64,000 bases of DNA from Plecoglossus altivelis (GCA_036571765.1 BROE01000009.1:11142593-11206592), one strand, 5' to 3'; positions 24,042-37,084 are shown, counted from the first letter of the stretch. Notes: generated from the letters alone by a model not told the origin. Program-made: numbers and translations.

Positions 24042-26189
24042 CTGGCTGTCTGCATGTGTTGAACAAGTCAGCTAGAAGCCTCTGATAACAACTAGTCCTA
24101 AGAGCTGGAACGAATCAGATTTAGCACCTGCATACATTTAAACCAGGCTATTAATAGTTTAAATATTTACACTTATGATTTAACTGAGTACCTTGCATTT
24201 GCATTTATTTATAAACACATCATGTTTATTCACCTTGTCGGACTGCTTTCAAGTGTGGACACAAATCTCATGTTGCACCCCTTTGTCACATGTGTACTTA
24301 TTATTACCAGTGTTTGTATTATATGTGTACTTAGGGCAGGCTTAGAACACCTTTGATTATCCTATTTACTAGCTATAGCTCCTTTCACTGTAGACTAGGT
24401 ATCCTTAAAAATGTTCACACGTACGTGTACAAATGATTGTGAATGAAGAGCAACAAATGTCTAGCTATTTGTATTAAACCTGTGTTTTGTCTCTGCTCAT
24501 TCAGTGTGATGGCATCATGTTTTGGTGCTTTGTGGTATATCTAAGACTCTCAGCATTGCGCTATTGGTTAATCACAGCCATCTGAGAATGCGTTATGAAT
24601 CATGCCCCAAAAGTTGTTTCATAATCCTTCAAAGATGGGATCCAAGCACATAATAACCCAAGCACATAATCCTTCCTGAAAGGACAAACTAATTAGCTTT
24701 TAAAGGTCTTTTGACTTTGATGCATCCAATTGGTTGCTCCATCTGCCCCCATCACGGATAGGGGGAAAGTGATGCAGTGCAATCTGAATGTCATCTTGTT
24801 ATGTAACAGTTTTTTAGATCTCCATTTGAGACCATTGATATCAATGTGTTTGCTTTGATGTGGCCTATTTGACATATTTGGCATCCAATCATTATTAATT
24901 CATCAGAATTATATCCTCAGAGTTCTTTTCAGAGCTTCGAATTGAGATGTGAAATTGGATATGAAAGCTAGTATCTATGAGCACCATGCTGAATTCTAAC
25001 AGTTGTTAAATTACACAATTACTGTTTAAGTGGCTATATTTCTTAATGAAAAGTGATGTTTCATGATTTAATAGATAATAAAGAACATATTTTTCACACT
25101 CCCACTACTTTTCATTAGATATTTTGCAATACCAATATTTTATTCATAGACATTGCCATATAAAAAGGAATTATATTGCTATTATTTAATTATATAAACT
25201 ATGTTGCAGATTACAAGGCTCTTTCCTTAAATTTACCTACAGTTAAATCATCATGCCTTACATATTGAAGGCATTAGACTTTTAAAATATATTCACATTG
25301 TAAACAAGTTGGAAGTTAAACATATCTGGTGGAACTGTGAAGTTAATTTCAGTAGTTGGGCTAGGAATTATGAAACATTTCAATCACAAACCTAGGATCT
25401 GAGATTTTTTCCAGATTTTCTTTTTCTCAGTTAACAAGGCTGAATATATCAAGCAAGGAAATGTCCTCCCCACAATGCAGAATGCCTTTATGAGGCTTAT
25501 AGTTGTTTAAGCGTTAGGATGGTAACTTCAGGTTCAAACATCGGTTTCCAGCTGTTTTCATTGCCATTGTAACAATCAAACTGTGAATTGGTGATTGATT
25601 CTCTAATAACAGTAGAAGTAAGCATAATAATACAGCACTTAAAATAATGTTTCCTGTTCGACCTTTGATAACAAATATATGAAAAGTTTGGATTAACAGA
25701 AATAGGATTCTTTGTTTGAATGGCTGTATTAAATCTGTACCTGGAAAACAATACAAAATCATATTGTATGGATAGAATTGAATGGAAAACTGTTTGATTT
25801 ACTTTTTAAACTCTGCTACATACTCAAAGATATTTGAAGTGAAAAATGTAAGCACCATATATAATTATTCTAAATGCAGAAAATTAAACTATAGCCACGT
25901 ATGATTTCATACATATTAGAAGTGATTGGTGACAGGTTGCAAAATTTCAGTAACTACAACAGCTAAAAAAGCACACACTCTTTTTAAAGAACACTTTTGC
26001 AAGCATTCAACATCTAGGGAAGAAATACAGGCAAGGTTCTGTAACCTTTTCTTTATGAAGAAAAATACTTTGTACTGAACAGCAACATGCTGTTCATCAC
26101 ATCACTTCTCTTAGTGAAATGATCTATTTTCACATCCTCTACCTTTCAGCAAATTGCATATTGAATTCACAATATAACTATTTGAGCAT

Positions 26190-26345
26190 GTAATTAAATA
26201 AATCTTATTTAAGCAATTAAATGAGTTCAGTAGCGTAATGAGGGTCAAAATGATCTCAATTTGCATTTTGACTTGACAAATTGAATGAATAATTAAGACA
26301 AAAATGGAGTGATGCTTGGCCCCTGTATTTAAATAGAATTCAGCC
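26190..26345. promoter_or_regulatory. Candidate conserved non-coding block
   Basis: The block is unique and carries several homeodomain-like cores (AATTAAATGAG, GTAATGAGG, AATTAAGAC) and TTTGCATT-like strings in about 150 bp. Developmental enhancers of vertebrates often look like this. The call is by inspection only. Confidence 0.28.
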
Positions 26346-27729
26346 CAATTTTAATACTAGTAAGAAAGAGAGACCTATTAAAATGCCTGTAATCTGATAT
26401 GACAGGTTGAAGGGATCATGTATGTGGCACATTGCAAGATGACATTGAAGTCAAAGTCAATAGCTAGGTTTATATCGTAGCGCAAGGTCAAAAGGCATTT
26501 GAAGTTCAAATACAGTTGTTACTCAATTGGTGTGGATACCACTAGGATACCATATCGATGTCAGCCATGGCTCCATAACTAAGTGCCGCTCAACTTGATG
26601 GCAAACAAAGTTATATTTATTGATTGTGTATTTTATACATATTAATTACTTGCAAACTGCTCATCCAAACTTAATCTAGAGCCATGCACAAGGATTTAAC
26701 AGGGCCTGTCATTGCATCTTAGTCCTAGGTCTCAAAAGCACCTGCACAATGCAAAGCAGGTTGAAAAAACCTGCCTTGCAAGATGATTTGTTACAGATGA
26801 CCATCTGGGAAGTTGTGTTTGGAAAGGGTTTGGAAAAGGGCAGGCACTTCAGAAATACTTGGCAGGTGATTGCGTGAACCATCTGTCTATTTCTCTATCA
26901 CAGGCTACCATCCACCATGCCCACAGCTGCCAGAACTTCCTCATAGAACGCTGATTCGTTGAAACTTCTGTGATCAGGGCAAGTTCCGCTAAATGGATTC
27001 TCATGTGGTTGTGATCTTGCAAATACAGCTGTCTCACAAGTTTTAGATGAAAATACCTCAGACAGAGAGGAATGTCTTGTACCTCAGGTATGTTTTACAC
27101 ATAATGTTTGCAATGTTGTAAATAGTCTGTCAATGTCGAACCTATAGTCAATCACATGTAAAACCACCAATATGTCTTCAACTGATGAGATATATTGACG
27201 AGTTAGTCTGCCTGAATGTGCCTTAAGTCAAACTATAATAATAAATCGATCCCATGGGCACTATGGTCTCTACAATTCAAAACATCAGAGAAACTGGTGT
27301 GAGCTCCCTGCTTTATGTTGGTAGATATTTTGTCATAACTTGCATGTTTATTTTAATGATGACTTTCATGGGCATGCATTTACCAGAATACAGCAGTTCA
27401 GCCAAATCCATATCTTCACTCCTTTGTGTTCTCATTTTGACAGCATTGATTAAGTGTGTTAATCGAACAGGGCAACTATGTACAGTATGCCGTGATGAGC
27501 CAGGTCTTTAATGGATCATCACTGTCTCCTATCAGCAACCTGTCAAAAGTATTTCAGGTGTGGGAGTTACTAATGACCTGTCGTTTCAATATGATTTTTT
27601 TTTACCAACATTCTTAAGGAGACTTTGAGTTATTGGAAGTCTTGTTACTACATGTGTTCTACTACATAATTACTTCTTCAGACCTTCAGTATGCACTGTA
27701 CTGGTAGGAGGGTCAGCCCCAGTATGTCT

Positions 27730-28228
27730 GAGGACATGGCTCTCGGACAGAAAACGATGGACCGCTCCCTCCAGAATGGGAGTGAGTTTCTGCCCCAAGC
27801 AGAATTGAAGTGTCTCAGTGCTCATGAGCGACAATAGAAAGGAGCGTGCAATCACCAGGTGGACTGGTGCTGCATCTGCAGCGATGCAGCTGCCCCCCCA
27901 GTCTGTTATGGTGAAGAGGGAGCTGATCCGGAAGACAAAGCTTTCCATACCAGCGGATCTACGTTCCAACTCTCACCTAGGGTCATGACTCATGACCTTA
28001 ATGCATGTCCTCCAAAGGGTGGCTGGGCTCTGCTGTAGAGACAGGTTGGGGAGCTTGGACATTCACAGGGGAATCGGAGTAGAGCTGTTCCTTTGTGTCG
28101 AAACTCTGAACTCACTAAAGAGAATATGCATCTCATCTGGGAATACCTCAGATGGCCCCAGGAGGAGCTGGGATGCGTTGCAGGGTAGAAAGATTATCTT
28201 GCTGCCACTGCCACTTGACTATAAATGA
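27730..28228 (+). pseudogene. 3' end of a non-LTR retrotransposon, broken (RTE/Rex-like)
   Basis: This is the C-terminal part of a reverse-transcriptase polyprotein of a fish non-LTR retrotransposon, now inactive. The clearest piece is QRVAGLCCRDRLGSLDI followed by HRGIGVE, read from about 28010. It matches the RVAGLSLRDR...DIR...LGVEPLL block found near the end of these proteins. Upstream, in other frames, are EFLPQAELK (near 27785) and a stretch equivalent to SVMVKRELIRKTKLS (near 27897). Downstream, CCAGGAGGAGCTGG and CTTGCTGCCACTGCC match the family's last exon-like phrases. In-frame stops, frameshifts and an internal deletion after GATCTACGTTCC (27956-27967) show it is dead. Family knowledge places it in the RTE/Rex3 neighbourhood, but the exact clade is uncertain. 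The 5' part is absent, as usual for 5'-truncated LINE copies. Confidence 0.82.
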
Positions 28229-29499
28229 TGTGAACGTTTTCATATACTTTCTTTAAAATATGGTATTGCCAACAACTTTTGAATCATTACGTTGTCCCGC
28301 CTTTTGTGCAGTGGGTCTGTTTCAAAGAACAAGGACTCAACAAATAACATCTGTTTTCAATTGAAAAACTTGTAAAGGCATGCCAAAGCTAGTCAGCATC
28401 AGGAAAAAAGTCAACCATACAAGGCTGCTCTATTTCCAATTACCTGCTTGTCTGTTTTTCTGCTAGGTCTAAAGTGGCACAAAGCATGGATTTAATTAGC
28501 CTGTTTAATATGGTTGTGATCTTCTGAAACAAGCTAATAAAATGGAATTAGAAAAGTCAGGTCTTTAGCTATTTGAATTGACATGCAACAAAGGTACCTT
28601 AGAAAGTGTTTCCCCCTTGTTAATGATTGTTTTACAAAGTATTCAAAAACTGAAATACTCAATTCACTGTCCCATTATCTGAATTTAGTCATTTTGAAAT
28701 TTGAGTTATTGGTATTGTTGTACTGTGTCTGGTTTAATATACACAGTTTAGGCACTAAACCCTGAAATACTGTTTGAACCGTATACTTTTTGTCCTTGAT
28801 TATCTGCTGTCCTTACTATAGTCCCTTTTTGTATGTCACTATGGACTAAAGTGTCTGCTTCACCAGAAACACAATTTGTATTTTTCCCAGAACAACATGT
28901 AAAATGTAAGTAATATTTTTTTTTACAGTTTTCCCTAAGATCACTTTCTTGCATGTCTCATCTTCTTCACATCTCCAGTGTATGTGTGAGGTTTGTGGCT
29001 GGACAGATGACGTAACATTTATGAAACCTCTTCCAAAAAGGGCAATGCGCGCCTTGGTCGTCTCTCTCTCAATTTCTTCAAGGCTATTTGATTTCTTGTT
29101 GGATCAAGCAGAGTCTTTGATGACACATGGTGAAATGTCTTTGGTGTTTGTTTTTCCTGAGGACAATGCACCTTGGTTGACGCATGCACCTGTCTCTGAA
29201 GACCAAAGAGTAAGCCTGGCCCAGCTTGAGTATTTGTTGAGTACAGCATGTGGTGTGTGGTGTAATTTCTAAGTCAATGCACGTCAAATGAAAATTAAGT
29301 CATTGTTTTAACTATTTTTCACTTCAAAACTGCAGTTCTGACACTTTTTAACTTGCTTTCGTAAAAATTCAATTGTGAATTTCTATAATTTCCACATGTA
29401 GAAGACTAGAAAAATGTAATACATGAAAATGCATAAGAAAATGTCCTGAGGCAAACAATTTAACCTGGACCCATTTGACCATTTTTTAGATAATTAAGA

Positions 29500-29720
29500 A
29501 GTCTTAGGTCACCATGTCCCACGGTTATTCATATTCATCATCATATAATTCATTGTGCAGTAAGTGTCTGCAGGGAATATGGAGTTTAATGTTAGTGAGA
29601 GTCTCATTACCTCATTCATAATATTGTCTGAATAATACATTTATTGGCTTGGAAATGTATTAATATGCATTGCAATTGCCCTGTGACAGATTACAAGGTC
29701 TTAAATCTTGTAAGAAGGGA
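29500..29720. promoter_or_regulatory. Candidate conserved non-coding block
   Basis: Unique sequence with repeated homeodomain-like cores (TTCATATTCATCATC, ATAATTCATTG, TATTAATATGCATTGCAAT). ATATGCAT is octamer-like. It lies in the gene desert with no coding frame. The inference is from motif density only. Confidence 0.28.
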
Positions 29721-31977
29721 GATGGATTATTTCTCATCATTAATTCAAAATGTTGAATTAAGATTTGGTTGGCATAGGTACTTGATTATTGTCCAAAAAA
29801 TATTAAACATTTGTTTTCCCCCAAAATACCAAATAGGAAAATTCCTTTTTTTGCATTCATGCAGACTCGACTTGTTTATTTAAATATTATGGATTTCTTT
29901 TGGTGGGTTAAGTGGCAGGTTTGATTGGTGTTTCCACCAACCCACCAGTACTTGACCATTTTACTTTTGTCCAGCAAGAAAATAATCTTGTAAATAGACA
30001 GTCTTTTCTATTTCTTCTAAATGAAACAGTTTTATGAGCCAGGATGAGATGAGGAGAGATAAAGTAGAAAAAGCTTTATGCTTCAAATACATGTCAAGAC
30101 AGTGTACATAATAGACAAAAGACATGTTGGGCTCTTCTAACTTGCTTTCCAACTTTTTGACTTTCGACTTCTGAACCTTGAGGAATGATCTCGTACAACA
30201 TGTGCTTGCTGGCAGGGGCGGAAGACCACAAGGTTGAACCTTCCAACGACCATACTATTCTTGTATCCCTTCATGGAAGGTTAAAACTAAATGTATCCCT
30301 GAAGATGTTCTTCCCCATGGAAAGCTAAAGCTTAAGCTGAAGGATACCCAATGAGACCAGTGGGACAGAACCTAGAAGAAAGACCTGTTCACCTCGTTAT
30401 CGTTCTCTCAAACAGGGATGACAAAGACAGAGTAGGACTTTGAATAACGCATACGGTTGACAGAAAAGTTATGGCTGTATAGTTACCCCATGGATATTAT
30501 TGTGAGGGGGAGTGCTGGAGGAGAGAAAGGCGGCCAAGTTTGGATCTTCCAGAAACAAAGTAGGTACATGGTTGGAATACTCACGTTACACCAAAAGGAA
30601 CGCACAAAGTTTGACAAGGGGAACACACATATAAAGGGCAGATGATTACACATGGACAACAGCTGGGTGATTGGAACAAAGACAGAAGGTGCAGGGAGCA
30701 AGAGGAGAGATATATAATACCGGAACCAGGAATGACCCATGGAGACAGACACTAGGGCAGGAAAAACAGGACCCTTGTCTGAGGGCAAGGTGCAGCTGTT
30801 GGTGTCATGCCTTGCCATGGCTACAGGCATAATCATTATTGCGTGTGCATGGGTCTATCAGACGTGCGGACATTAAATGAGTAATGAATATGAACATTGC
30901 ATGTGTAATGTAATTTGAAAAATTATTTGTGTAATCAATATCCCTCATGTGAATGACAAATGGAATTCAGTTTCACAGATGCTTTCTTATCCAATCAGCA
31001 GCCACTGTTTATATTTGGAGGATTAAAACATGCAAGAATTTCCATTTGGAAATGATCGATTTCAAAATTCTAAAGAATAAGGCACACAAAGACGTCAGAA
31101 GACATTTTTAAAGAATGACAATCGGACATCATTTGCAATTTGTGGTAACATTCTGAAGCTCAGCAATGCAAAAGAAAAGGAACACTAATTATCTTTGAAA
31201 GACGACACAAGTGCGCGCACAGCTGGTTCTGCAGATATTGTCCCCGCTAACTCTCCATATTTCCCAGGTTAGACTATGACACGTTTTTCTCAGTGTGGAG
31301 TAAATTTAGCCTGACAACTCAGGTCAAAGACATGACACACATTCTAATGGACATCATTAGCTTAGTTAGGATGTCACTACTACAAAAATCACCTATCAGT
31401 TTGACATTACAGAAAATTAAGTTACTTGTCTTACCTGTCCATAACTAAAAAACATTCAAATTGTTTGTATAGAAAAGTTGATAATGGCCAGTACACAAAC
31501 ACAATATATTGGCTTTTATATGTTGGTTTATGGTGGTGTTGCGTGGCTGACAGCTGGCTAAGATCTGCAGTCAGGATCTAAGATTGTTTACATAAATACT
31601 CCATGGACAACCTTACTATAATAAGGACTAGACCGGGTGGTATCCAAAAGCAAGGATAGGCAGAGGTCGTTTCACAGGCTAACAGGGTATTATAGGATAT
31701 CCAAGTGTGTTGGTCAAGATATATACTGTAGGTATAAATGGGCAGTTTGGTTGACTAATGCTCCATCTGAACTTACTAAAGGAAGAGCAATGAGTTAAAT
31801 ACTCAATTAAATATATAAGATACAGGTTCCACCAATTCACCTAAGCCTCTGGAGATGCTTAGAGCAGCAGCGAATCAACTTGTGTTGATGACCTCATCAT
31901 GACAGTGGCAGGTACTGCAAAAGACCTGACGTGTCTTTTACATCCAGCGACAATCCAAGCGCTGTTGATGAAATAAC

Positions 31978-31995
31978 ATCAAATGTACATTTGAT
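31978..31995. repeat. 18-bp perfect palindrome
   Basis: ATCAAATG, TA, CATTTGAT reads the same on both strands. About 0.2 such palindromes are expected by chance in 64 kb at even base composition, and more in AT-rich DNA. It may be chance or a dimer binding site. Confidence 0.85.
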
Positions 31996-32270
31996 CAAAT
32001 AACTATTATCTGCAATTTGTGATGGTTCATACCAACATACTTTATATAACAGTATGTACGTTTTACAGCATGCCCTCAGATAGTACTGTCACCAATATTG
32101 TCCGTACCATCCGCTTATTTAAACTTTTAACCCTTCACCTTTGATTCATGATGAAGGACAAATACTCAAGAAACATAAACAAGTTGCTGTTCTGAACTAT
32201 AATTTCAATCTACACATACAATTTGAAGAACATCCTTCTAAATGCTGATTTTCTTCTTTTTTGCCTCCAG

Positions 32271-32437
32271 AGATGCTACTGTATGACACTCCAACAACCG
32301 CCTGTGAGTTGATTCACAGTGGGGAAGAAGTCTATTACAAATGTAGCAATTACATGATTAATGACTATATCCACCTCCCCTACAAGTCAGTTGACAGGAG
32401 AGTGTATGTAATCAAATGTGAATACTATCAAGGCTGA
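32271..32437 (+). CDS. Exon-like 54-codon frame, doubtful
   Basis: A pyrimidine-rich run ending TTTTTTGCCTCCAG (to 32270) is a good splice acceptor. Directly after it an ATG at 32273 opens 54 codons to a TGA at 32435. The peptide has a cysteine pattern (ACELIHSGEEVYYKCSNY) that faintly recalls half of a sushi/CCP module, but the remaining conserved cysteines and tryptophan are missing. No strong splice donor was seen inside the frame; GAGAGTGTAT at 32398 is weak. A frame of this length has roughly a one-in-ten chance of being open at random from a given start. It could be a terminal exon, a lncRNA exon or nothing. Confidence 0.15.
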
Positions 32438-32439
32438 CA

Positions 32440-35400
32440 AATGCATGTCAAAGCCATTAAGTATTCGATGCATGCTGAGCTCCGTAGGTGGGGCAAATGA
32501 TTTTTATTGGCTTGGTGTAAAATGTGTTTAATTATTATTATTTATTTATTTTGTTCCCCTCTATTTTAGACAACATCAACCCACAACCCATACTTTATAC
32601 CATCAAGGCTGTAACAATACAATAATCATCAATCAAATAACACACTTCACTGCAAATGTATTTTTGTTTAAACCTTATTTATACAGGTTATTCTCCTTGA
32701 GATTAATACATTTTCAAAGAGACCTGTTCAACCACAGCAGGGGAAACAATTACTTTGACAGCACAAATATTCACACAAATTTGAATAAGACAAAACAGCC
32801 GCCGTGATGGCAATTGCATTCTTGCGTCATGATAACGTTCACCAGCTGTTTGAAATTCACCAACATAGCTTGGATTTTCAGGACCATGGAGCTCAGTAAC
32901 TTACACTTTTCCTCCCTAGAACTGGCACTCCTGGCTCAAATGAACACCCACCTCTGAAATAGCAAGACAAAGAAGACAAAACATTGCTTGCGGTTATTCC
33001 CATCAATACAGTTCAGACAGTAACTGCTTTCAGAGGCAATTTTGCATTGCTTATTAAATCAATTGACAAACAAGACTGGAGAAGGTACCTGATTCAATCT
33101 GTTGCGATACAATCAAGATCATAAAAAATGTGTTGGCTACTTTATTTACATTACTGTGTTATTAAAAGAATAGTTTGATTATCCCCATAATGTGAACACC
33201 GATAGCTCAAAAAATATATATAAATGTATATACATATATGATATATATAGTAAAGTATTGCAAACAAATTGACCTTGGTCACATTTTGTGCCAGTAAAAT
33301 GAATGAATATTAGCAATGTTAGGTTGCTATGGGCTTCAAGCTCATGCTTTTTCTGTGAACAGAAAAGTCAATATTTACAAAGCTTACAAATCCCAATATT
33401 GAGTTGAAGTAAAACAGCTTGAGCACCTTCATAGAAACTAGACGTTCACAAAATAGCCTACCAGTCTAGGGATCATGCCAGCTAAGGCTTCAATTTCCTC
33501 TCCTCTAACTTAAGAAACATCCTAAGATCATAGCTCTTGATGGAACCTCAAACTCCATGTCCATGAAGCCTCTGGTCTGTTTATATCTGATGATAACTGG
33601 CAGCATTCATAAATCACATCCATCTAGTATAAATGGAGGCCTTCCACCAATCCATTCCATTCAGAAGTACAAACGAAACACAGTTTTATCAACCTTCAAT
33701 TGAAACTTTCACCATCCAAGCTCAGACAGTAACAGTGTAGCCTTACTCTATTCAAAAACGAAGGCTTTTATCCCTGAAACGTTTGGCAGTAAGACTGAAC
33801 ATTGCTGTAACGGGGGATTTCACCTTTCAAAATGGAATTGTTAATTGTGACTTGCTTTAAATACTTACATAAGTAGCTTTGCAGACACATTATAATTTGG
33901 ATTTTTCAAATATGCTTAAACTTGAGTATTACACTCTTGTGCTTGAGTTAGGCTGATATGGCGGCGAGTGTTATGCATCAGAAGGAAATGACACAATAAC
34001 AAAGATATACTGTTCAGGGTTAACCCTAACAGAATGAAACTTTAAATGTTCAGGTTACAATCAGTTACTTTACATCTCTGCCACTCCTACCCTCTCTTGT
34101 TTTGATGCATTTCTTGGTCATGACCAATTTTGTAAGCGACTGTCCACTTACTGTTCAAGCAACAGCAAGCAGCATGTCACATTTCAACCTTGAATTTATA
34201 CATGGCTTGTTTTCCAGTCGATAGTAAACATTTTCTTATCCCTGTATCTGACTTACAAGTATCATTCAATCTTCAAGACTCATACTATGGTACTTTGATA
34301 AGCTCAAAGCGTGACTCTGGGTCAAACGAATAAGCACACTGCTGAGTGAGTGAACTGGAGCATTCCATCTAGAAAGGTCAAGGGGGCCCGTGTCCATGCA
34401 GTCATCACAATAATGCCCAAGTCAGTGATGTGAACTCTATCAACACATGATCAGAATCGTTCAGTGCTTCGTGGCACCCACAGAGGGAAATTTGGATGTG
34501 TTGGTCAGCAGGAGTCTATGGGACTCACCATCCAAAGCCACTTTTGGTCTTTATTCTGGGAGAAGTCTATTTGACCAGGCCACATCCACATGCTTTCTTA
34601 ATATTTCCAAGGTTTCCTCGATGATTATGTTCTAGAAGACTGTTTAAAATAATGTTTTGTAGCTTGTCAGAGAGGTAGTCAAATGATTGACTGACATGGC
34701 ACTTTAAGGATGGCTGTCTTCATTATTTGGCTTCTCCTCTGTATGACTTTCCTAGGGGTGAAAAGAGAGGCACTTTCTTCAAATCAGATACCTGGTATCA
34801 GTTGTTGATGAACTATCAATGCTATTCAAAGTAACTGAAAGGCTGTCAGTTGTCTTAAGTTAGAGACATCTGTGAGCATACCATTCTTTCCTTGGACTGG
34901 ATCCCATTGGCCCATTGTTTTTCTGGATACGCTGCATGAACATGAATGAGCTACAATGTTGTTCCAGCTCAAACAGATCATAATGAGGAGTATAATGAAG
35001 CAAATGGCAAACAATGGAGAGGAATATCAAACAGGGATTCTGCTGACTTTGAACAAGCGGCGTGTGGAGGCTGCAGGCTCGGCTACCTTTTCATTTGGAT
35101 GGAGCTAAACTATAACCTAAACCAACACCGGAACTAAAAACCACAAAACCAACACTTCTGAAACTAAACAGAAGGTTCATTCAATATTGAAGCTTTACAC
35201 AGCTCCCTATCCTGTTTTCATGTTTGACCTCATGTAGATTCTTATGTGCTGATATTTATTTACATCAACATGTACTGTACTTACTGTATATGATGGTTGC
35301 ATGGTTACTTTTAGTTTTCATGCTGTTATTGCTGCTTCACACTCATCTTTAAATGAGAATCCATCACCTTGTCTTTAGGCCTTTAACCCAGTATAACCCA

Positions 35401-36585
35401 CAAGATAACGTTCTAATCATTAGGTAAAATAAAACCTCTTTGAAGGCTATTACCCTTATAATTAGATGTCATTGATGATGACAGGATGACTGAGCTTTTT
35501 GTTGGATAGGAGATGAGCAATATTTTCATTATGTTAATTAGCAGTCCTATGTGTTCCTCACTTTGAACTGGATATGGACCATTTCTCTTTTTTAAAACAA
35601 GCAGCAAAAGAGGTAATATATGGAATGAATTTTCCCCCAAAAAAACTCACACTGCAAAAAAAACGTTTGTCAGAAGAAATGTGTCACTGTTATTTTGGTG
35701 AAGGGTCATCAGATTAAATGCGTAACAGCTGTACATATTAGAAAACCTGGACGATATATTCATGCTGACGTGTACAAATCTTGCTACATTGAATTATTAG
35801 AAAATGCATCACATTTGACAGGGTTGTCAAGGTACAGCAGTTTAATTTCACGTGTTTAACCATTGTGACAGAATAGTGAAATTGTGACAGGAGAAAGATG
35901 ATTGAAGGAAGGTATTACTGATATATTCTGAGCATCATTAGAAATGTGTCCTCCAGATTGATACAATGATGCATATAACACCCATATACTGTCATAATAT
36001 ACATGTAAGCTTTTGAGAAAGTAATTTTTGTCATAATTGAGAGGACTCTCATCCTCAGGTGTCATCCTACTTTATATGGAGCCTCCTTCAAAAGAACTTA
36101 CTGACCATGAAGAAAAGTCTAAGAGCATTGCATTTAGTTATGCGTAACTAAATGTTTTTGCGATCATTTGGTTACAACAACCTGATTGCCGTTCAATGTT
36201 TATTCCTAACTCCAACCCTATATCACTTACACATACACAAGTACACATACTCATAAAGTACAATGTTAAACTAAATCTGGTGTTTAATTTGTAATACAAT
36301 ATAAATGTATATGACTCTGGCCTACCATTTATACAATACTACTGTATGCTAAGAGCTCAATGTAATATTTTTGATAAAACTGAGAATTACTAACCCACAG
36401 TTACACAGAGTATTATACATTCAATATTTAGAGAGAATTTGGCTAAGTACTAAGTAAATCCCACAAGGCATGTAACAAAGATTTAGTTATCTGGTTATTT
36501 CATTTTTTACCCATGTTGTTGAAATTGTGTATAAATGATGTGATAGACCATCAAACATGTGCATATGTTTATCTAACAAATTCTG
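32440..36585. other. Non-coding sequence, AT-rich
   Basis: No gene or transposon was recognised. The stretch 33208-33252 is a broken AT repeat. Blocks near 32460-32560 and 33460-33680 have a unique, balanced composition. A 10-bp-arm hairpin lies at 36131-36154. Open frames are under 80 codons. Confidence 0.45.
36131..36154. repeat. Perfect hairpin, 10-bp arms, 4-nt loop
   Basis: CATTTAGTTA at 36131-36140, loop TGCG, then TAACTAAATG at 36145-36154. The sequence is AT-rich except for the loop. No run of T follows, and the function is unknown. Confidence 0.85.
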
Positions 36586-36586
36586 A

Positions 36587-37080
36587 ATGGGTTCCAACAT
36601 TCAAAGGATGTCACCACTGTATCAAGTGTACCCAGCTGCTCATCTGGCCCATGGTCCACCCAGTCTTGTCTGCTGTGCCACCCTCCTTGCCAGCCTACCA
36701 GAGAGTGTTGTAAACCCACTGCTGATCATCCAGGCTACAGCCGCCTGCCTGATATTCAAGTGCACCACACGCTCACGCATAACTCCCATGTTGAGATTGT
36801 TCCACTAGCTGGTGATCATTAAAAAGAGCAGAAAACCCTGACCCGTACTTATGCTGCTACTCACAGGACATCTTCCAGCCATACGCACTGACTCGCGTGC
36901 TACATAGGGTCATCTTGTAACCCTACTGCATGGAAAGCCGAGTCCTTGCACTGTTATACTGCGAAGCTTCTTCGTCCATGCTCGATTGTTCCAACTGCAC
37001 ACTGTATAAACAGTCCCCTCAACCAGGTCTCAAGACAAACCATTTCAAACTTCACCTCAACTAAATGCTCTTTTCTTGAC
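36587..37080 (+). pseudogene. Decayed non-LTR retrotransposon C-terminus (Rex1/L2-type)
   Basis: The frame at 36587-36808 contains NPLLIIQATAACLIFKCTT followed by RSRITPMLRLFH. This matches the common LINE pattern Q-A-A-A-x-L-V/I-F ... T-P-L-L-R-S-L-H-W, found just after the reverse-transcriptase thumb in L2, CR1 and Rex1 types. After a stop, weaker traces continue in other frames to about 37080. The region is richer in C than its surroundings, as expected for an insertion. No 5' end or intact catalytic motif is present. It is an old, non-functional fragment, and the clade is not certain. Confidence 0.6.
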
Positions 37081-37084
37081 CTAA

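Larger units (their letters stand above)
23240..27725. other. Non-coding sequence; candidate conserved block near 26.2 kb
   Basis: AT-rich unique sequence. A T8 plus G12 run lies at 24018-24041. The block at about 26190-26345 has dense homeodomain-like cores (TTAAT, AATGA, CAATTTGCAT) and a distinctive composition. Short frames (under 90 codons) show no family resemblance. Confidence 0.45.
28230..32265. other. Non-coding sequence with candidate conserved blocks
   Basis: No gene was recognised. A 107-codon frame at 28949-29272 has no identifiable domain. Blocks at about 29500-29720 and 30900-31130 are unique, motif-rich and free of simple repeats, and I regard them as candidate conserved non-coding elements. 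An 18-bp perfect palindrome lies at 31978-31995. The stretch 30180-30840 is more purine-rich and could be an unrecognised old insertion. Confidence 0.42.

Noticed and set aside
27992..28228. 78-codon frame as a host gene
   Set aside because: It is the retrotransposon C-terminus (RVAGL...RDR block). Neighbouring blocks are in other frames with stops.
28949..29272. 107-codon plus-strand frame
   Set aside because: No recognisable domain, and overlapping minus-strand frames are equally open.
30180..30840. Possible solo LTR
   Set aside because: No terminal TG...CA pair with target-site duplication and no recognised family.
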